DNA of 64,000 nucleotides from Sphingomonas sp. (GTDB taxonomy: Bacteria; Pseudomonadota; Alphaproteobacteria; Sphingomonadales; Sphingomonadaceae), in contig NZ_JAIXHL010000009.1 of NCBI RefSeq assembly GCF_030145815.1, forward strand, positions 113,263-177,262. The letters run 5' to 3'. Made by a program: the position numbers and the translations under genes. Below the pieces are notes generated by a model that was not told the DNA's origin, did no database searches, and saw only the letters and a program-made list of their open reading frames with translations. Positions 1 to 8,724 of this stretch are shown piece by piece. How positions within the stretch are numbered: the first letter of the stretch is position 1; every line of letters begins with the position of its first letter.

Positions 1-686
1 GCTATCTGTGGCTGTTTGCCGAACCGATGCTGCTCGCGGTGGCGGTGGCGCTGCTGCACAGCAATCATGATCTCCCGATCGCCGGGGGCATCCGGCCGAT
101 TCCGTTCGCGATTGCGGGCTATGGGCTGTTCATCATGTTCCGATCGGTCGTGTCGCGCGCCGAGACGGTGATCGAGGCCAACCGCCCGCTGCTGCATCAT
201 CGCCCGGTGACGATCCCCGACATGCTGATCGCGCGCATGGCGCTCGAAGCGGTCAGCACCATCGTGGTGCTGATCGTGCTGCTCGGCGGCGCATGGGCGC
301 TGGATCTCGCCGATCCGCTGGCGCGGCCCGAGGCGTTTGCCGGGGCAGTGGCGCTGATGTGCTGGTTCGCATTCGGCCTGTCGATGATCGTCACCGCCGC
401 GTCGCACCAGTCACCGGTGATTGGCCGCCTTGTCCACCCGTTGCTCTATCTCTCCATGCCGCTGTCGGGTGCGTTCTTCGCCTTGTCGTGGTTTCCGCAG
501 GGGGTGCGCGACCTGCTCGTCTGGGTGCCGACGGTGCATATCTTCGAACTGCTCAAGGTCGGGCAGTTCGAGGCGTTCGAATCGCGCTGGATCGACCTGC
601 CCTATGTCATCGGCTGGTGCGGCGCGCTGACCTTGCTCGGCCTGCTCGGCCTTCAGCATTTGCGCGCGCGCATCGAACTATCCTGA
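1..686 (+). CDS. kpsM: Capsule export ABC transporter permease KpsM-like (5' partial)
   Basis: Inner-membrane permease that moves lipid-anchored capsular polysaccharide across the inner membrane together with KpsT. The reading frame is open from base 3, so the true start lies before the window and 227 residues are visible. The visible protein is rich in hydrophobic segments typical of ABC-2 permeases, and a Leu-Trp-Leu-Phe-Ala-Glu-Pro stretch near the left edge resembles the KpsM/BexB N-terminal region. The stop lies 12 bases before the KpsE-like gene on the same strand, which supports a capsule operon. Family assignment rests mainly on this context and the hydrophobic pattern; another polysaccharide ABC-2 permease is possible. 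The cognate ATPase gene is nearby but on the opposite strand. Confidence 0.85.
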   Translation, partial: YLWLFAEPMLLAVAVALLHSNHDLPIAGGIRPIPFAIAGYGLFIMFRSVVSRAETVIEANRPLLHHRPVTIPDMLIARMALEAVSTIVVLIVLLGGAWALDLADPLARPEAFAGAVALMCWFAFGLSMIVTAASHQSPVIGRLVHPLLYLSMPLSGAFFALSWFPQGVRDLLVWVPTVHIFELLKVGQFEAFESRWIDLPYVIGWCGALTLLGLLGLQHLRARIELS

Positions 687-698
687 TATCGGAACATC

Positions 699-1862
699 AT
701 GTTGCTCACCGACACCCCCGAACCGGTCGCGGAAGACGCCAGGAAAGACCGCTCGACCTCGCTGTTCGATCGGGCGCGGGCGCATCCGTTCATCCTGTTG
801 GTGGTCGTGCCGACGGTGATCGCGGCGCTATACCTGTTTCTGATTGCCAGCGCCCAATATCGCTCGGAGGCGCAATTCGTGGTGCGCGGGCTCGAAAGCC
901 AGTCCGCCCCGGCCAGCGGGGTCGGGCAATTGCTCGGCATCTCCGCCAGCCTGTCACCGGGGCAGCAGGAGGCGCAGAGCATCCGCGAATATCTGCGCTC
1001 GCACGACGCGATCCGCGCGCTGCGGGGGCAGGGGATCGACCTGGTCGCCATCTATCGCCGCCCCGGCACCGATCCGCTCTCACGCCTGTGGAGCCCGGCA
1101 CCGCGCGCCGAAACCCTGCTCGATTTCTACCGCGATCATGTCGATGTGATCTACGACCCCGACGACAATATCACCCGCCTGTCGGTGCGCGCGTTCGATC
1201 CCGCAGATGCCCAGCGCGTGGCCCGCGCGCTGCTCGCGCTGGGGGAGAAACGGGTCAACGCGTACAATGCCCGGCTGTTCGACGCCTCGTTGCGCGTCGC
1301 CTCGGGCGAATCGCAGCGCGCGCAGGAAGAGCTGGAGTCGATCCAGCGCCAGCTCGGTGGCTTTCGCGAGCGTGAGGGCGACCTTGATCCCGCCGCAACC
1401 GGCGCGGGCGGAGGACGCCAGATCGAGGAGCAACAGGCGCGGCTGGATCGCGCCGCCGCCTTGCTCGCGGACATGCGCAGCAAGCTCAGCCCCAACAGCC
1501 CGCAAGTGCGCGCGATGGCGGCACAGGTTGCGGCGGCGTCGGCAGCGCTGGACGCGGCGCGGGGACGCCAGACCGGTCAGCCGCAGGCGGTGGCAGGGCG
1601 GCTCGGCGAATATGAGGAATTGCGGCTGCAACAGGAGTTCGCGGCCAAGCGCTACGAAACCGCCCGCGCCCGCCTCGAACAGGCGCGCACGCGGGCGGCG
1701 AACGAGCAATTGTTCATCGTCGCAGTGGTCGAGCCGAACCTTCCCGAAAAGCCGGCACTGCCCAAGCCGTTCCGGACCACCTTGCTGATCCTGATCGGTT
1801 TGAGCGTCGCCTATGGGATCGGCTGGATGCTGATCGCGGGCGTGCGCGAGCATCGCGCTTGA
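699..1862 (+). CDS. kpsE: Capsule export inner-membrane/periplasmic protein KpsE-like
   Basis: A 387-residue polysaccharide co-polymerase-like protein (KpsE/BexC/CtrB family) that bridges the KpsMT transporter to the outer-membrane KpsD-type channel. One transmembrane segment lies at about residues 31-50 and a second near 360-382. Between them is a periplasmic region with long Ala/Arg/Glu/Gln-rich coiled-coil stretches (about 200-345), the standard architecture of the family. A Pro-rich stretch (PEKPALPKPF) lies just before the last membrane helix, as in PCP proteins. The start ATG follows kpsM by 12 bases. The gene is followed by a perfect inverted repeat and a second hairpin that separate it from the convergent kpsT. 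Confidence 0.9.
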   Translation: MLLTDTPEPVAEDARKDRSTSLFDRARAHPFILLVVVPTVIAALYLFLIASAQYRSEAQFVVRGLESQSAPASGVGQLLGISASLSPGQQEAQSIREYLRSHDAIRALRGQGIDLVAIYRRPGTDPLSRLWSPAPRAETLLDFYRDHVDVIYDPDDNITRLSVRAFDPADAQRVARALLALGEKRVNAYNARLFDASLRVASGESQRAQEELESIQRQLGGFREREGDLDPAATGAGGGRQIEEQQARLDRAAALLADMRSKLSPNSPQVRAMAAQVAAASAALDAARGRQTGQPQAVAGRLGEYEELRLQQEFAAKRYETARARLEQARTRAANEQLFIVAVVEPNLPEKPALPKPFRTTLLILIGLSVAYGIGWMLIAGVREHRA

Positions 1863-1887
1863 GAGCTGAATTCAGCTGCGCTGAATT

Positions 1888-1974
1888 GCGGCACCAGCCC
1901 GCTCCCCCACCCGGCCACCCATCGACAGGATATTCTGAAATGGGTGGCCGGGTGGGGGAGCGGGCTGGTGCCGC
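1888..1974. repeat. Large perfect palindrome (35-bp arms), dispersed REP-like element
   Basis: Arms 1888-1922 and 1940-1974 are perfect reverse complements with a 17-base spacer. The core reads GGCACCAGCCCGCTCCC on the left arm. A near-identical copy of one arm (one mismatch in 35) lies at the right edge of the window (63966-64000), so this is a dispersed element and not a one-off terminator. It sits between the convergent kpsE and kpsT and could still block read-through from both sides, although no T-run follows. Confidence 0.9.
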
Positions 1975-1997
1975 CGAGCCGGCCATGCCGGCTCGGC
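1973..1997. terminator. Short GC hairpin before kpsT stop, possible bidirectional terminator
   Basis: Arms 1973-1983 and 1987-1997 pair perfectly (11 bp) around a 3-base loop, immediately next to the larger palindrome and 3 bases from the kpsT stop codon. The hairpin is strong but lacks a clear U-tract on the kpsE side. On the kpsT side the preceding sequence is part of the coding region. Its placement between convergent genes favours termination. Confidence 0.45.
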
Positions 1998-1999
1998 CG

Positions 2000-2641
2000 T
2001 CAAAAATGCTGCTCCAGCGCACCCTCGATCGAGTCGTAGAAGGTCAGCCGTCCGTCGCTCAACGTCGCGCCGCTGGTGCAATAGGCGCGCAGCGTGTGCG
2101 GATCGTGCGACACCATGACCAGCGTACCCCGCTCGCGCCGTTCCATCAGCGCCGCGTGGCAGCGTGCACGGAAACGCTCGTCCCCCGCGGCGGTGATCTC
2201 GTCGACCAGGTAACAGTCGAAATCGACCGCGAGCGATGCGGCAAAGGCCAGCCGCGCGTTCATCCCCGCAGAATAGGTGCGGATCGGCATGTCGAGATAG
2301 CTGCCAAGCTCGGCAAACGCCTCGACAAAGCCGAGCACCGCGTCGACCGGTCGCCCATAGACGCGCGCGATGAAACGGACATTGTCGGCGCCGGTCAGGC
2401 TGCTCTGAAAGCTGCTGCCATAGCCGAGCGGCCACGATACCGACATTTGGCGCTCGACCGTCCCCGAACTCGGCCGTTCCACCCCAGCGATCAGGCGCAA
2501 CAGCGTCGATTTGCCCGCGCCGTTATGGCCGCAAATCCCCAGCGCCTCGCCGCGCCCGATGGTGAAGCTCGCGTCCTCGAGCACGCGGTGGTGGCCGCGC
2601 CGCGTTCGATAGGTCTTGCTCACGCGGTCGAAGCGAATCAT
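2000..2641 (-). CDS. kpsT: Capsule export ABC transporter ATPase KpsT-like
   Basis: A 213-residue ATPase that energises polysaccharide export with KpsM. Visible motifs are the Walker A GHNGAGKST (residues 38-46), a degenerate signature YSAGM (123-127) typical of the KpsT/TagH polysaccharide subfamily instead of LSGGQ, and the Walker B region CYLVDEIT (143-150). A switch histidine (SHD) follows. Length matches KpsT/BexA. The gene is oriented against the rest of the capsule cluster and ends next to two hairpins. Its start lies 38 bases from the divergent glycosyltransferase start, so the two share a short promoter region. Confidence 0.92.
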   Translation of the reverse strand: MIRFDRVSKTYRTRRGHHRVLEDASFTIGRGEALGICGHNGAGKSTLLRLIAGVERPSSGTVERQMSVSWPLGYGSSFQSSLTGADNVRFIARVYGRPVDAVLGFVEAFAELGSYLDMPIRTYSAGMNARLAFAASLAVDFDCYLVDEITAAGDERFRARCHAALMERRERGTLVMVSHDPHTLRAYCTSGATLSDGRLTFYDSIEGALEQHF

Positions 2642-2679
2642 CGCGCGACGATAGGCAAGCGCGCGGGCGGAGCACAGGG

Positions 2680-3801
2680 GTGAAGCGCATCGCGGTCGAT
2701 CGGCGCGCGGTGCGCTGGCACGAAGGCACCGGCATCGCGCGCTATCGCGCCGGGCTGGCCGATGCCCTCACGCGGCTGCCCCTTGCGGTGGAGCCGATCG
2801 GCGATGGGGGCGATGCGGCGGCGCGGGCGGGATGGCGCGACGTGCCGCGCATGCTTCACGGGCGCTCGGCAGCTACCTGCGCCGAACCAGGCTGGCTGGT
2901 CCCCGACCTTTACCGCCTTGCCCAGCGCCGCTTCACCGCGACCGGCGCGTTGACGACCCTGACGCTGCCCGACCCACCGGCGATCGTCCACTGGTCGCAC
3001 CCGATGCCGCTCCAGGTCGCGGGGGCGGCGAACCTCTACACCGTCCACGATCTGATTCCGCTCACCCACCCCGACCTGACCGGCATCGCGCCGCGCCGTC
3101 ACCGGCGGTTGCTGGAGCGGCTGGCGGGCGTGGCCGCGCAGTTCGTGACCGTGTCGGAATCGGTGCGGGCCGACCTGCGCGCGCGGCTTTCGCTGACGGA
3201 AGACCAGGTCAGCTGCTGCTTTCAGGCGGTCGATCCCGGACCGCTTGGCATATTGCCTGCCGGATTGATTGCGGGCGGGTATCTACTGGCGGTCGGTCGC
3301 GTCGAATCGCGCAAGAATATCGAAGCGCTGCTCGATGCCCATCGCCGCGCCGCGACCGGGCTCCCGCTGGTGATTGCCGGCCCGGAAGGCCATTGGCGCA
3401 GCGCATCGGAGCGCGGGCGCACCCATGCACGGATGGACGGCCCCGACGTGATCCGGCTCGGCTGGCAGGACAATGCGACTGTCGCGGCGCTGATCGCCGG
3501 AGCGCGGGCGCTGCTCATGCCGTCGCTCGCCGAAGGGTTCGGGCTGCCGGTGGTCGAGGCGATGGCGCTCGGCGTCCCTGCGCTGGCGAGCGCAACCGGC
3601 GCGGCCGCCGAGATTGCCGGGGACGGGGCGCTACTGGTCGATCCACATGACCATTCTGCGCTCGCTGATGCGATCCGCCGGATTTCCAGCGACGTGCCGT
3701 TGCGCACCCGCCTGATCGCCCAAGGGCACGAGCGCGCCGCGCAGTTCACCGCTGAATCCTTTGCCGCGCGGCTTGCGGCGCTTTACGAACGCTTTTGGTG
3801 A
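2680..3801 (+). CDS. GT4-family glycosyltransferase A (capsule)
   Basis: A 373-residue cytoplasmic glycosyltransferase with the GT-B fold. The N-terminal domain contains VHWSHPMPL and the HDLIPL segment (around residues 125-130) characteristic of a mannosyltransferase-like GT4 group. The C-terminal domain has LLAVGRVESRKN and the nucleotide-sugar site EGFGLPVVEAMALG. It starts with GTG 38 bases from kpsT, which runs the other way, and its end overlaps the upstream extension of the next GT gene. The following protein shares the same HW-x-P and HDL motifs, so the pair are paralogues. Sugar specificity cannot be read from the sequence; a role in capsule repeat-unit assembly is inferred from position. 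Confidence 0.85.
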   Translation: MKRIAVDRRAVRWHEGTGIARYRAGLADALTRLPLAVEPIGDGGDAAARAGWRDVPRMLHGRSAATCAEPGWLVPDLYRLAQRRFTATGALTTLTLPDPPAIVHWSHPMPLQVAGAANLYTVHDLIPLTHPDLTGIAPRRHRRLLERLAGVAAQFVTVSESVRADLRARLSLTEDQVSCCFQAVDPGPLGILPAGLIAGGYLLAVGRVESRKNIEALLDAHRRAATGLPLVIAGPEGHWRSASERGRTHARMDGPDVIRLGWQDNATVAALIAGARALLMPSLAEGFGLPVVEAMALGVPALASATGAAAEIAGDGALLVDPHDHSALADAIRRISSDVPLRTRLIAQGHERAAQFTAESFAARLAALYERFW

Positions 3802-3830
3802 GTTATGAGACCCTTGGGGGCGGGTTCACG

Positions 3831-5189
3831 ATGCGCGTATTGATCGACGGCTTCAATCTCGCGCTGCCCCGCGGCACTGGGGTCGCCACCTATGGCTATC
3901 AGCTTGCCGGGGCGCTTAAGGACATGGGCGTGCCGGTCGGGGGGCTTTACGGCCTGCGCGCGCCGTTCAACCCCAAGCTGCGCGATGTCATGTTCTATGA
4001 AGCGCTGGGCGGCGAGCATGAAACGCGCAAACCCGGTCGCTTGTCCTTGAGCTGGGTTCGCGAAACGACATTGATGCTGCGCGACCGCCGCGCCCGCGCC
4101 ATTCCGCAGGACGGTCGCGTGCTCGCACGGCAATTCGCCCACCGGCTGCCCGAATTCGATGGCGGGCTCTACACCGCGCCCGATATTTTCGACCTCGCCG
4201 GGCGCAATTTCGCGCGGCTCGGGCTGTTTTCGAACGTGCATGTCCCCGCGCCGGTCGATGTAATGCACTGGACCTATCCGCTGCCGGTCAACCTCTCGGG
4301 TGCCGCCAATATCCACACCATGCACGACCTGGTCCCGCTCAAGCTTCCCTATGCCAGCGCCGACCGGAAACGCTATTATTACAAGCTGATGCGCACGGTC
4401 GCCCGGCGCGCCGACCGCATCGTCACCGTGTCGGAATCGAGCCGGCGCGACATCATCGAATTCTTCCCCTTTGCCGAGCCCAAGGTCGTCAACACCTATC
4501 AGGCGGTGCGCGTGCCCGACGCGGTGCTGCAGGAAAGCGACGACGACGTTGCCGCCGCGATCCACAGCATCTTTAACCTGCCATTTCGGGGCTATTTCCT
4601 GTTCTTCGGCGCGATCGAGCCCAAGAAGAACGTCAATCGCCTGATCGAAGCCTATCTCTCGCTCGCGACCAAGACCCCGCTGGTCATCGTCGGTCGCCGC
4701 AGTTGGGGCGCGGACGATGAATTGCGGCTGCTCCAGCGTGACGAGGTTCAGCCGCTCAAGGCGACGTTCAAGAATATCCGCCGGATCGATTATCTGCCGC
4801 GCGCGCTGCTGATGCGGTTGATCCGCGGGGCAAAGGCGGTGACCTTCCCGTCGATCTATGAAGGATTCGGTCTGCCGGTGCTGGAGTCGATGATGCTGGG
4901 CACGCCGGTCCTGACCTCGAATGTCAGCTCACTGCCCGAAGTGGGCGGCGACGCGGCGCTGTATGTCGACCCTTATGATCCGCGCTCGATCCGCGCTGGC
5001 CTCGCACAGCTCGACAGCGACACGCAGTTGCGCGCGACCTTGAGCGCGGCCGGGCGGGTGCAGGCGGAGCGCTTCTCGCTCGCGCGCTATCAGGAGCGGC
5101 TGGCGCGACTCTATGAAGAGCTGCTCGACGAACGCGCGGCCGCCCAATTCGCGGCCAGGCGCACGGATGGAGTCGCCGCGCATGCGTAG
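3831..5189 (+). CDS. GT4-family glycosyltransferase B (capsule)
   Basis: A 452-residue GT-B-fold glycosyltransferase. I chose ATG 3831, which gives [17 protein letters not shown], the usual N-terminus of this group. An in-frame GTG at 3795 would add 12 poorly conserved residues. Conserved blocks include MHWTYPLPV and [10 protein letters not shown] in the N-domain, [10 protein letters not shown] at the domain junction, and [12 protein letters not shown] in the nucleotide-sugar-binding C-domain. It is paralogous to the gene just upstream and overlaps the downstream export gene by 8 bases, which indicates translational coupling. It probably adds one sugar of the capsule chain; the donor and linkage are unknown. 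Confidence 0.88.
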   Translation: MRVLIDGFNLALPRGTGVATYGYQLAGALKDMGVPVGGLYGLRAPFNPKLRDVMFYEALGGEHETRKPGRLSLSWVRETTLMLRDRRARAIPQDGRVLARQFAHRLPEFDGGLYTAPDIFDLAGRNFARLGLFSNVHVPAPVDVMHWTYPLPVNLSGAANIHTMHDLVPLKLPYASADRKRYYYKLMRTVARRADRIVTVSESSRRDIIEFFPFAEPKVVNTYQAVRVPDAVLQESDDDVAAAIHSIFNLPFRGYFLFFGAIEPKKNVNRLIEAYLSLATKTPLVIVGRRSWGADDELRLLQRDEVQPLKATFKNIRRIDYLPRALLMRLIRGAKAVTFPSIYEGFGLPVLESMMLGTPVLTSNVSSLPEVGGDAALYVDPYDPRSIRAGLAQLDSDTQLRATLSAAGRVQAERFSLARYQERLARLYEELLDERAAAQFAARRTDGVAAHA

Positions 5190-6285
5190 CTTCAGGCTCT
5201 GCACGCTCGTCCCGGTGCTGCTTGCGGCATCGGCCTGCGCCACGCTGCCTGCAGGAGCGCCGACCGTGTCGCAGGTGGTGGGCCCTGCGGCCACATCGGG
5301 TATCGCCGTGATCGATATCGTCGATACCCCCGCGCCCAGCCAGCCTGTCGCTCCCGCAATGGCTTGGCCGATCGCCGATGCCGCGCCCTGGACCGGCGAG
5401 ATTGCGGTGGGCGACACGCTGACGGTGACGGTGTTCGAGGTCGGCTATGCGCTGTTCGCCCCGTCGGGGGAGACGAGCGCGCGCGAGGGGGCGGTTCCGG
5501 CGGCGGGCGCGCGCACGCTCCCGCGCATGGAAGTGGGCGAGTCCGGGCTGGTCGCCATTCCCTATATCGGCGCGGTCCGCGTCGTCGGGCGCACGAGCGC
5601 AGCGGTCGGCGAGGAGATTCGTCAGAAATTGCGCGGCCTGTCGCAACAGGCGCAGGTGGTGGTTGCGATCGAGCGTGGACCGGGGCGCAGCGTCGTGACC
5701 AGTGGCGATGTCCGCAACCCCGGTCGTCAGCCGCTGACGCTGGCGGGCGAGCGGCTGCTCGACCTGATCGCGCAGGCGGGTGGGCCGGCAAATCGTCCGG
5801 CGGATACGCGCGTGCGGCTGGTGCGCGATGGCCAGGCGGCGGAAATCCGGCTCGATCAGCTGCGCGTCGATAGTCCGGCCAATGTCCGGCTTGCGCCGGG
5901 CGACCATGTCCAGCTGATCCGCAGCGTGCGTTCGCTCACCGTGCTGGGCTCGGCCCGCAATGTGGCTGAACTCGCGTTCGACAGCGACACGCTGACGCTG
6001 GCCGAGGCGATTGCGCGCTCGGGTGGCCTCGCCGACGACCGCGCCGATGCAACCGGCGTGTTCATCTTCCGCTACGAGGTCGGACCCGACGGCGCGCAAA
6101 AGCCGGTCATCTATCGCCTCAACCTGCTCGATCCGCGCAGCTATTTCCTGTCGCAGCGCTTCGAGATGCGCGAAAAGGACGTGCTATTGGTCGCCAATGC
6201 GCGATCGGTGCAGTTCGGCAAATTGGTGCAGCTGCTCAACACGCTGGTGACGCCCGCGATCACCGTCGACCTGCTGACGCGATGA
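5182..6285 (+). CDS. Polysaccharide export outer-membrane lipoprotein (KpsD/BexD/Wza-like)
   Basis: A 367-residue secreted lipoprotein that should form the outer-membrane end of the capsule export path. ATG 5182 gives a clean lipoprotein signal with lipobox LAASAC, lipidated at about residue 19. An upstream in-frame start at 5113 would bury this signal, so it is rejected. A poly-export domain begins near GEIAVGDTLTVTVFE (about residues 73-87), followed by two SLBB-type segments (GRSVVTSGDVRNPG and SLTVLGSARN). It overlaps the previous GT gene by 8 bases and the next gene by 4 bases, so it is in the middle of a tightly coupled operon. Confidence 0.9.
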   Translation: MRSFRLCTLVPVLLAASACATLPAGAPTVSQVVGPAATSGIAVIDIVDTPAPSQPVAPAMAWPIADAAPWTGEIAVGDTLTVTVFEVGYALFAPSGETSAREGAVPAAGARTLPRMEVGESGLVAIPYIGAVRVVGRTSAAVGEEIRQKLRGLSQQAQVVVAIERGPGRSVVTSGDVRNPGRQPLTLAGERLLDLIAQAGGPANRPADTRVRLVRDGQAAEIRLDQLRVDSPANVRLAPGDHVQLIRSVRSLTVLGSARNVAELAFDSDTLTLAEAIARSGGLADDRADATGVFIFRYEVGPDGAQKPVIYRLNLLDPRSYFLSQRFEMREKDVLLVANARSVQFGKLVQLLNTLVTPAITVDLLTR

Positions 6286-7352
6286 CACCAGCGGCGCAGC
6301 CCGAGGGTCTCGCCTGCCTGATCGGCATCGCGCCGTGGAAACGACGGCGGATCGCCACGATGCTGCGCAACCGCCATGGTCCGGCCATTGCCCGCGACCC
6401 TGCGCGCGCCGTCGCGATCGCGCGGGAGCGGGGTGGGGCGATCGGCTGCTGGGCGACGCGGGTCCCGCCGGGACTGGAGGATGCGGCGGAGGACGCGAAG
6501 GTGCCGCTCTGGTGGATCGAGGACGGGTTTCTGCGCTCTGCCGGTCTGGGCGCGGCGCTGGTGCAGCCCTGTTCGCTGACCCTCGACAGCCGCCGCCCGC
6601 ATTACGACCCGACCGGCCCGAGCGATCTTGAAGCGCTGCTCCAGACGGCAGAATTTGGTGCCGCGACCCTGGCGCGTGCCGATGCATTGATCGCGCTGCT
6701 GCGGTCGGCGGGACTGTCCAAATACAACCTCTCCGGCGCACCGCTCGACTTGCCGCAAGGGCGTCGCATCGTCCTGGTCCCCGGTCAGGTCGAGGCGGAC
6801 CAGTCGGTGCGGCTCGGCAATGCCGGGGTGACCGGGATGCTCGACCTCCTCGCCCGCGTCCGGGCCGAGGAGCCCGATGCCTTCATCGTGTACAAGCCGC
6901 ACCCCGATGTCGTGTCGGGCCTGCGCGCGGCTGGGCAGGGCGAGCGCGACGCCATCGAGCTTGCCGATCTTGTCGCACCTCAGGCCGGCCTGCCCGACCT
7001 GCTCGACCGGGTCGATACGGTGCACGTACTCACCTCACTCACCGGGTTCGAGGCGCTGGTGCGCGGGCGCGACGTGGTCGTGCACGGTCAGCCCTTCTAT
7101 GCCGGCTGGGGCCTGACGCAGGATCGCGCACCGATTGCGCGCCGGACCCGCCGGTGCAGCCTCACCGAACTGGTGGCGGCCGCGCTGATCGCCTATCCGC
7201 TCTATGCCAGTGCGCGCACCGGCGCCCCGTGCAGCGTCGAGACGCTGGCGGCGGAGCTGGCGGCGCAAGGATCGGCCCCGCCGCCCGCGCGGTGGCGCGC
7301 GCTGGTCGGGCGGCTGGCGGGACAATTCGGCGCCGCGCGCGCCATGAACTGA
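6282..7352 (+). CDS. kpsC: KpsC-family capsule Kdo glycosyltransferase (single module)
   Basis: A 356-residue cytoplasmic transferase of the KpsC/LpsZ family, which adds beta-Kdo residues to the phosphatidylglycerol anchor of group 2-type capsules. Diagnostic blocks are WIEDGFLRSAGLG, LSKYNLSGAP, LVPGQVEAD, YKPHPDV and FYAGWGLTQD. Canonical KpsC has two tandem transferase modules of about 300 residues. This protein has only one, so a second enzyme may be encoded outside the window or the linker may be shorter. The start codon overlaps the preceding export gene by 4 bases (ATGA). Kdo supply genes kpsF and kpsU lie downstream in the same cluster, consistent with the assignment. Confidence 0.88.
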   Translation: MTPAAQPEGLACLIGIAPWKRRRIATMLRNRHGPAIARDPARAVAIARERGGAIGCWATRVPPGLEDAAEDAKVPLWWIEDGFLRSAGLGAALVQPCSLTLDSRRPHYDPTGPSDLEALLQTAEFGAATLARADALIALLRSAGLSKYNLSGAPLDLPQGRRIVLVPGQVEADQSVRLGNAGVTGMLDLLARVRAEEPDAFIVYKPHPDVVSGLRAAGQGERDAIELADLVAPQAGLPDLLDRVDTVHVLTSLTGFEALVRGRDVVVHGQPFYAGWGLTQDRAPIARRTRRCSLTELVAAALIAYPLYASARTGAPCSVETLAAELAAQGSAPPPARWRALVGRLAGQFGAARAMN

Positions 7353-7362
7353 TGGGGATGGA

Positions 7363-8196
7363 ATGAGCGCGAGACCGATCTACGACATCTGGCGGCTGCT
7401 GCAGCATCCGCGCACGTTCAACGAGGCGGAGATCCGGTCGCTGTGCCGCACCGCCTATTGCGGCGACTACACCGCGTTGGCGCGCGTGCTGGGTCGCTAC
7501 AAGATGTTTGTCGACACCCGCGACATCGGCATCTCCAGCCATTTGATGCTCGACGGCTTCTGGGAAATGTGGGTGACCGAAGCGATGCTGCGCAGCGTCC
7601 GGCGCGGATCGACCGTGATCGATGTCGGCGCCAATCTCGGCTATTATTCGCTGCTGCTCGCCGACCTCACCGGGGCCGAGGGGCGGGTGTTGTCGTTCGA
7701 GCCCAACCCCGCCATGGCGACCCGTGCCCAGCGCAGCGTCGAGATGAACGGCTACGCCCCCTTTGCCGCCGTCCATAACGTCGCGCTTGGGAGCGAAGAG
7801 GGCTATGTGACGATGGAGGTGATGACGCATCAGCCCGGTGGCGGTCGCGTGCATGCCTATGAGGGGGAAGGCATTTCCAACGCGGTGCCGCTGCGTCGGC
7901 TCGACAGCTTTCCCGATGCGCTCAATGCCGAATTCATCAAGATCGACGTCGAGGGGTTCGAGCAGCAGGTGTGGCGCGGCATGACCGGCATCCTGGCCGG
8001 GGGTCAGCCGTTGACCATCTTCATGGAATTCACCGTGTCGCGCTACCCCGACCCGCGCGGGTTTCTGGAGGAGATTATCGGCGAGGGGTTCAGCCTCGAG
8101 ATCATCGACTATGCTGCCGGGATCCAGCCGACCACGATCGACGCAATCTTTGCCCAGCCGCACAATATCGACCACATGCTGTGCTTCCGACGATGA
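7363..8196 (+). CDS. FkbM-family methyltransferase 1
   Basis: A 277-residue SAM-dependent methyltransferase of the FkbM family, whose members often O-methylate sugars. The SAM-binding loop VIDVGANLGYYS lies at about residues 85-96. A second conserved block is EFIKIDVEGFE, followed by FMEFT. It starts 10 bases after the KpsC-type gene. A paralogue sharing the LGRY-MFVDTRD region and the same core follows the protease gene downstream. The substrate is unknown; capsule sugars are the first guess from position, but the bracketing of the secreted protease also makes a protein or glycan partner of that protease possible. Confidence 0.87.
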   Translation: MSARPIYDIWRLLQHPRTFNEAEIRSLCRTAYCGDYTALARVLGRYKMFVDTRDIGISSHLMLDGFWEMWVTEAMLRSVRRGSTVIDVGANLGYYSLLLADLTGAEGRVLSFEPNPAMATRAQRSVEMNGYAPFAAVHNVALGSEEGYVTMEVMTHQPGGGRVHAYEGEGISNAVPLRRLDSFPDALNAEFIKIDVEGFEQQVWRGMTGILAGGQPLTIFMEFTVSRYPDPRGFLEEIIGEGFSLEIIDYAAGIQPTTIDAIFAQPHNIDHMLCFRR

Positions 8197-8271
8197 GGTG
8201 CGCGCGACAGCCTCTGTTCATCGCCGCGCGGTCAAGGTGCTGCGCATGCGTGTCTTAGCGGGAGAAGCAGC

Positions 8272-8649
8272 ATGTCGTGGATCGTCTGGCTCGCCATGTC
8301 GGTAAGCGGAGCCGGAGCGCCGCTGTCCGTGTCCTGCACCGTTGCGGGGGGCGAAAAGGCCGGGCTGGACGCGCGGGCGGTGTGTGCGCGCTTCGTCGAA
8401 CAGCTGTCGGCGGCAGCCGCGCGCCCCTATGCGCTGGTGCCCGTCGGGGAGCGATCGGGCGATGGCATGACGGTCTCCCTGCGCGTCGTGCGGTCCGACA
8501 CCATGGCCGCAGATGTGACGGTGATCGAGCGCGGACGCGCACGTTCGGTCGAAACCCGCATGATTTCATCGTCCGATCGCCCTTTGGGGCTTGACTCCAT
8601 CGGCTTGCTGGCGCGGGATGTCGCCCGGGCGGCGGCGCTATCGGACTGA
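8272..8649 (+). CDS. Small secreted hypothetical protein upstream of the protease
   Basis: A 125-residue protein not recognised as a known family. A hydrophobic N-terminus (MSWIVWLAMSVSGAGA) looks like a cleavable signal or a short anchor, and GGGAGAAGCAGC before the ATG is a usable ribosome-binding site. Two cysteines (near residues 22 and 38) could form a periplasmic disulfide. The rest is a mixed alpha/beta-looking sequence with no catalytic motif. It lies directly upstream of the serralysin-like gene on the same strand; a role as chaperone or inhibitor is only a positional guess. Serralysin loci often carry a small inhibitor, but the short sequence here shows no clear match to one. Confidence 0.65.
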   Translation: MSWIVWLAMSVSGAGAPLSVSCTVAGGEKAGLDARAVCARFVEQLSAAAARPYALVPVGERSGDGMTVSLRVVRSDTMAADVTVIERGRARSVETRMISSSDRPLGLDSIGLLARDVARAAALSD

Positions 8650-8683
8650 AGTGTTACTCGGGGGATTTGCACCGCCTTTTCAA

Positions 8684-8707
8684 GGATGTCCGGCCGGTCG
8701 GATGTCC
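8684..8707 (+). promoter_or_regulatory. Tandem direct repeat ahead of protease start
   Basis: The octamer GGATGTCC occurs at 8684-8691 and again at 8700-8707, a 16-base spacing, just ahead of the Shine-Dalgarno (GAAGGAGG) of the protease gene. It may be a protein-binding site or affect translation. Nothing more can be supported. Confidence 0.3.
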
Positions 8708-8724
8708 AGTGAAGGAGGCAGGGC

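Noticed and set aside
1888..1974. Insertion-sequence terminal repeats
   Set aside because: There is no transposase between or beside the arms; spacer is only 17 bases.
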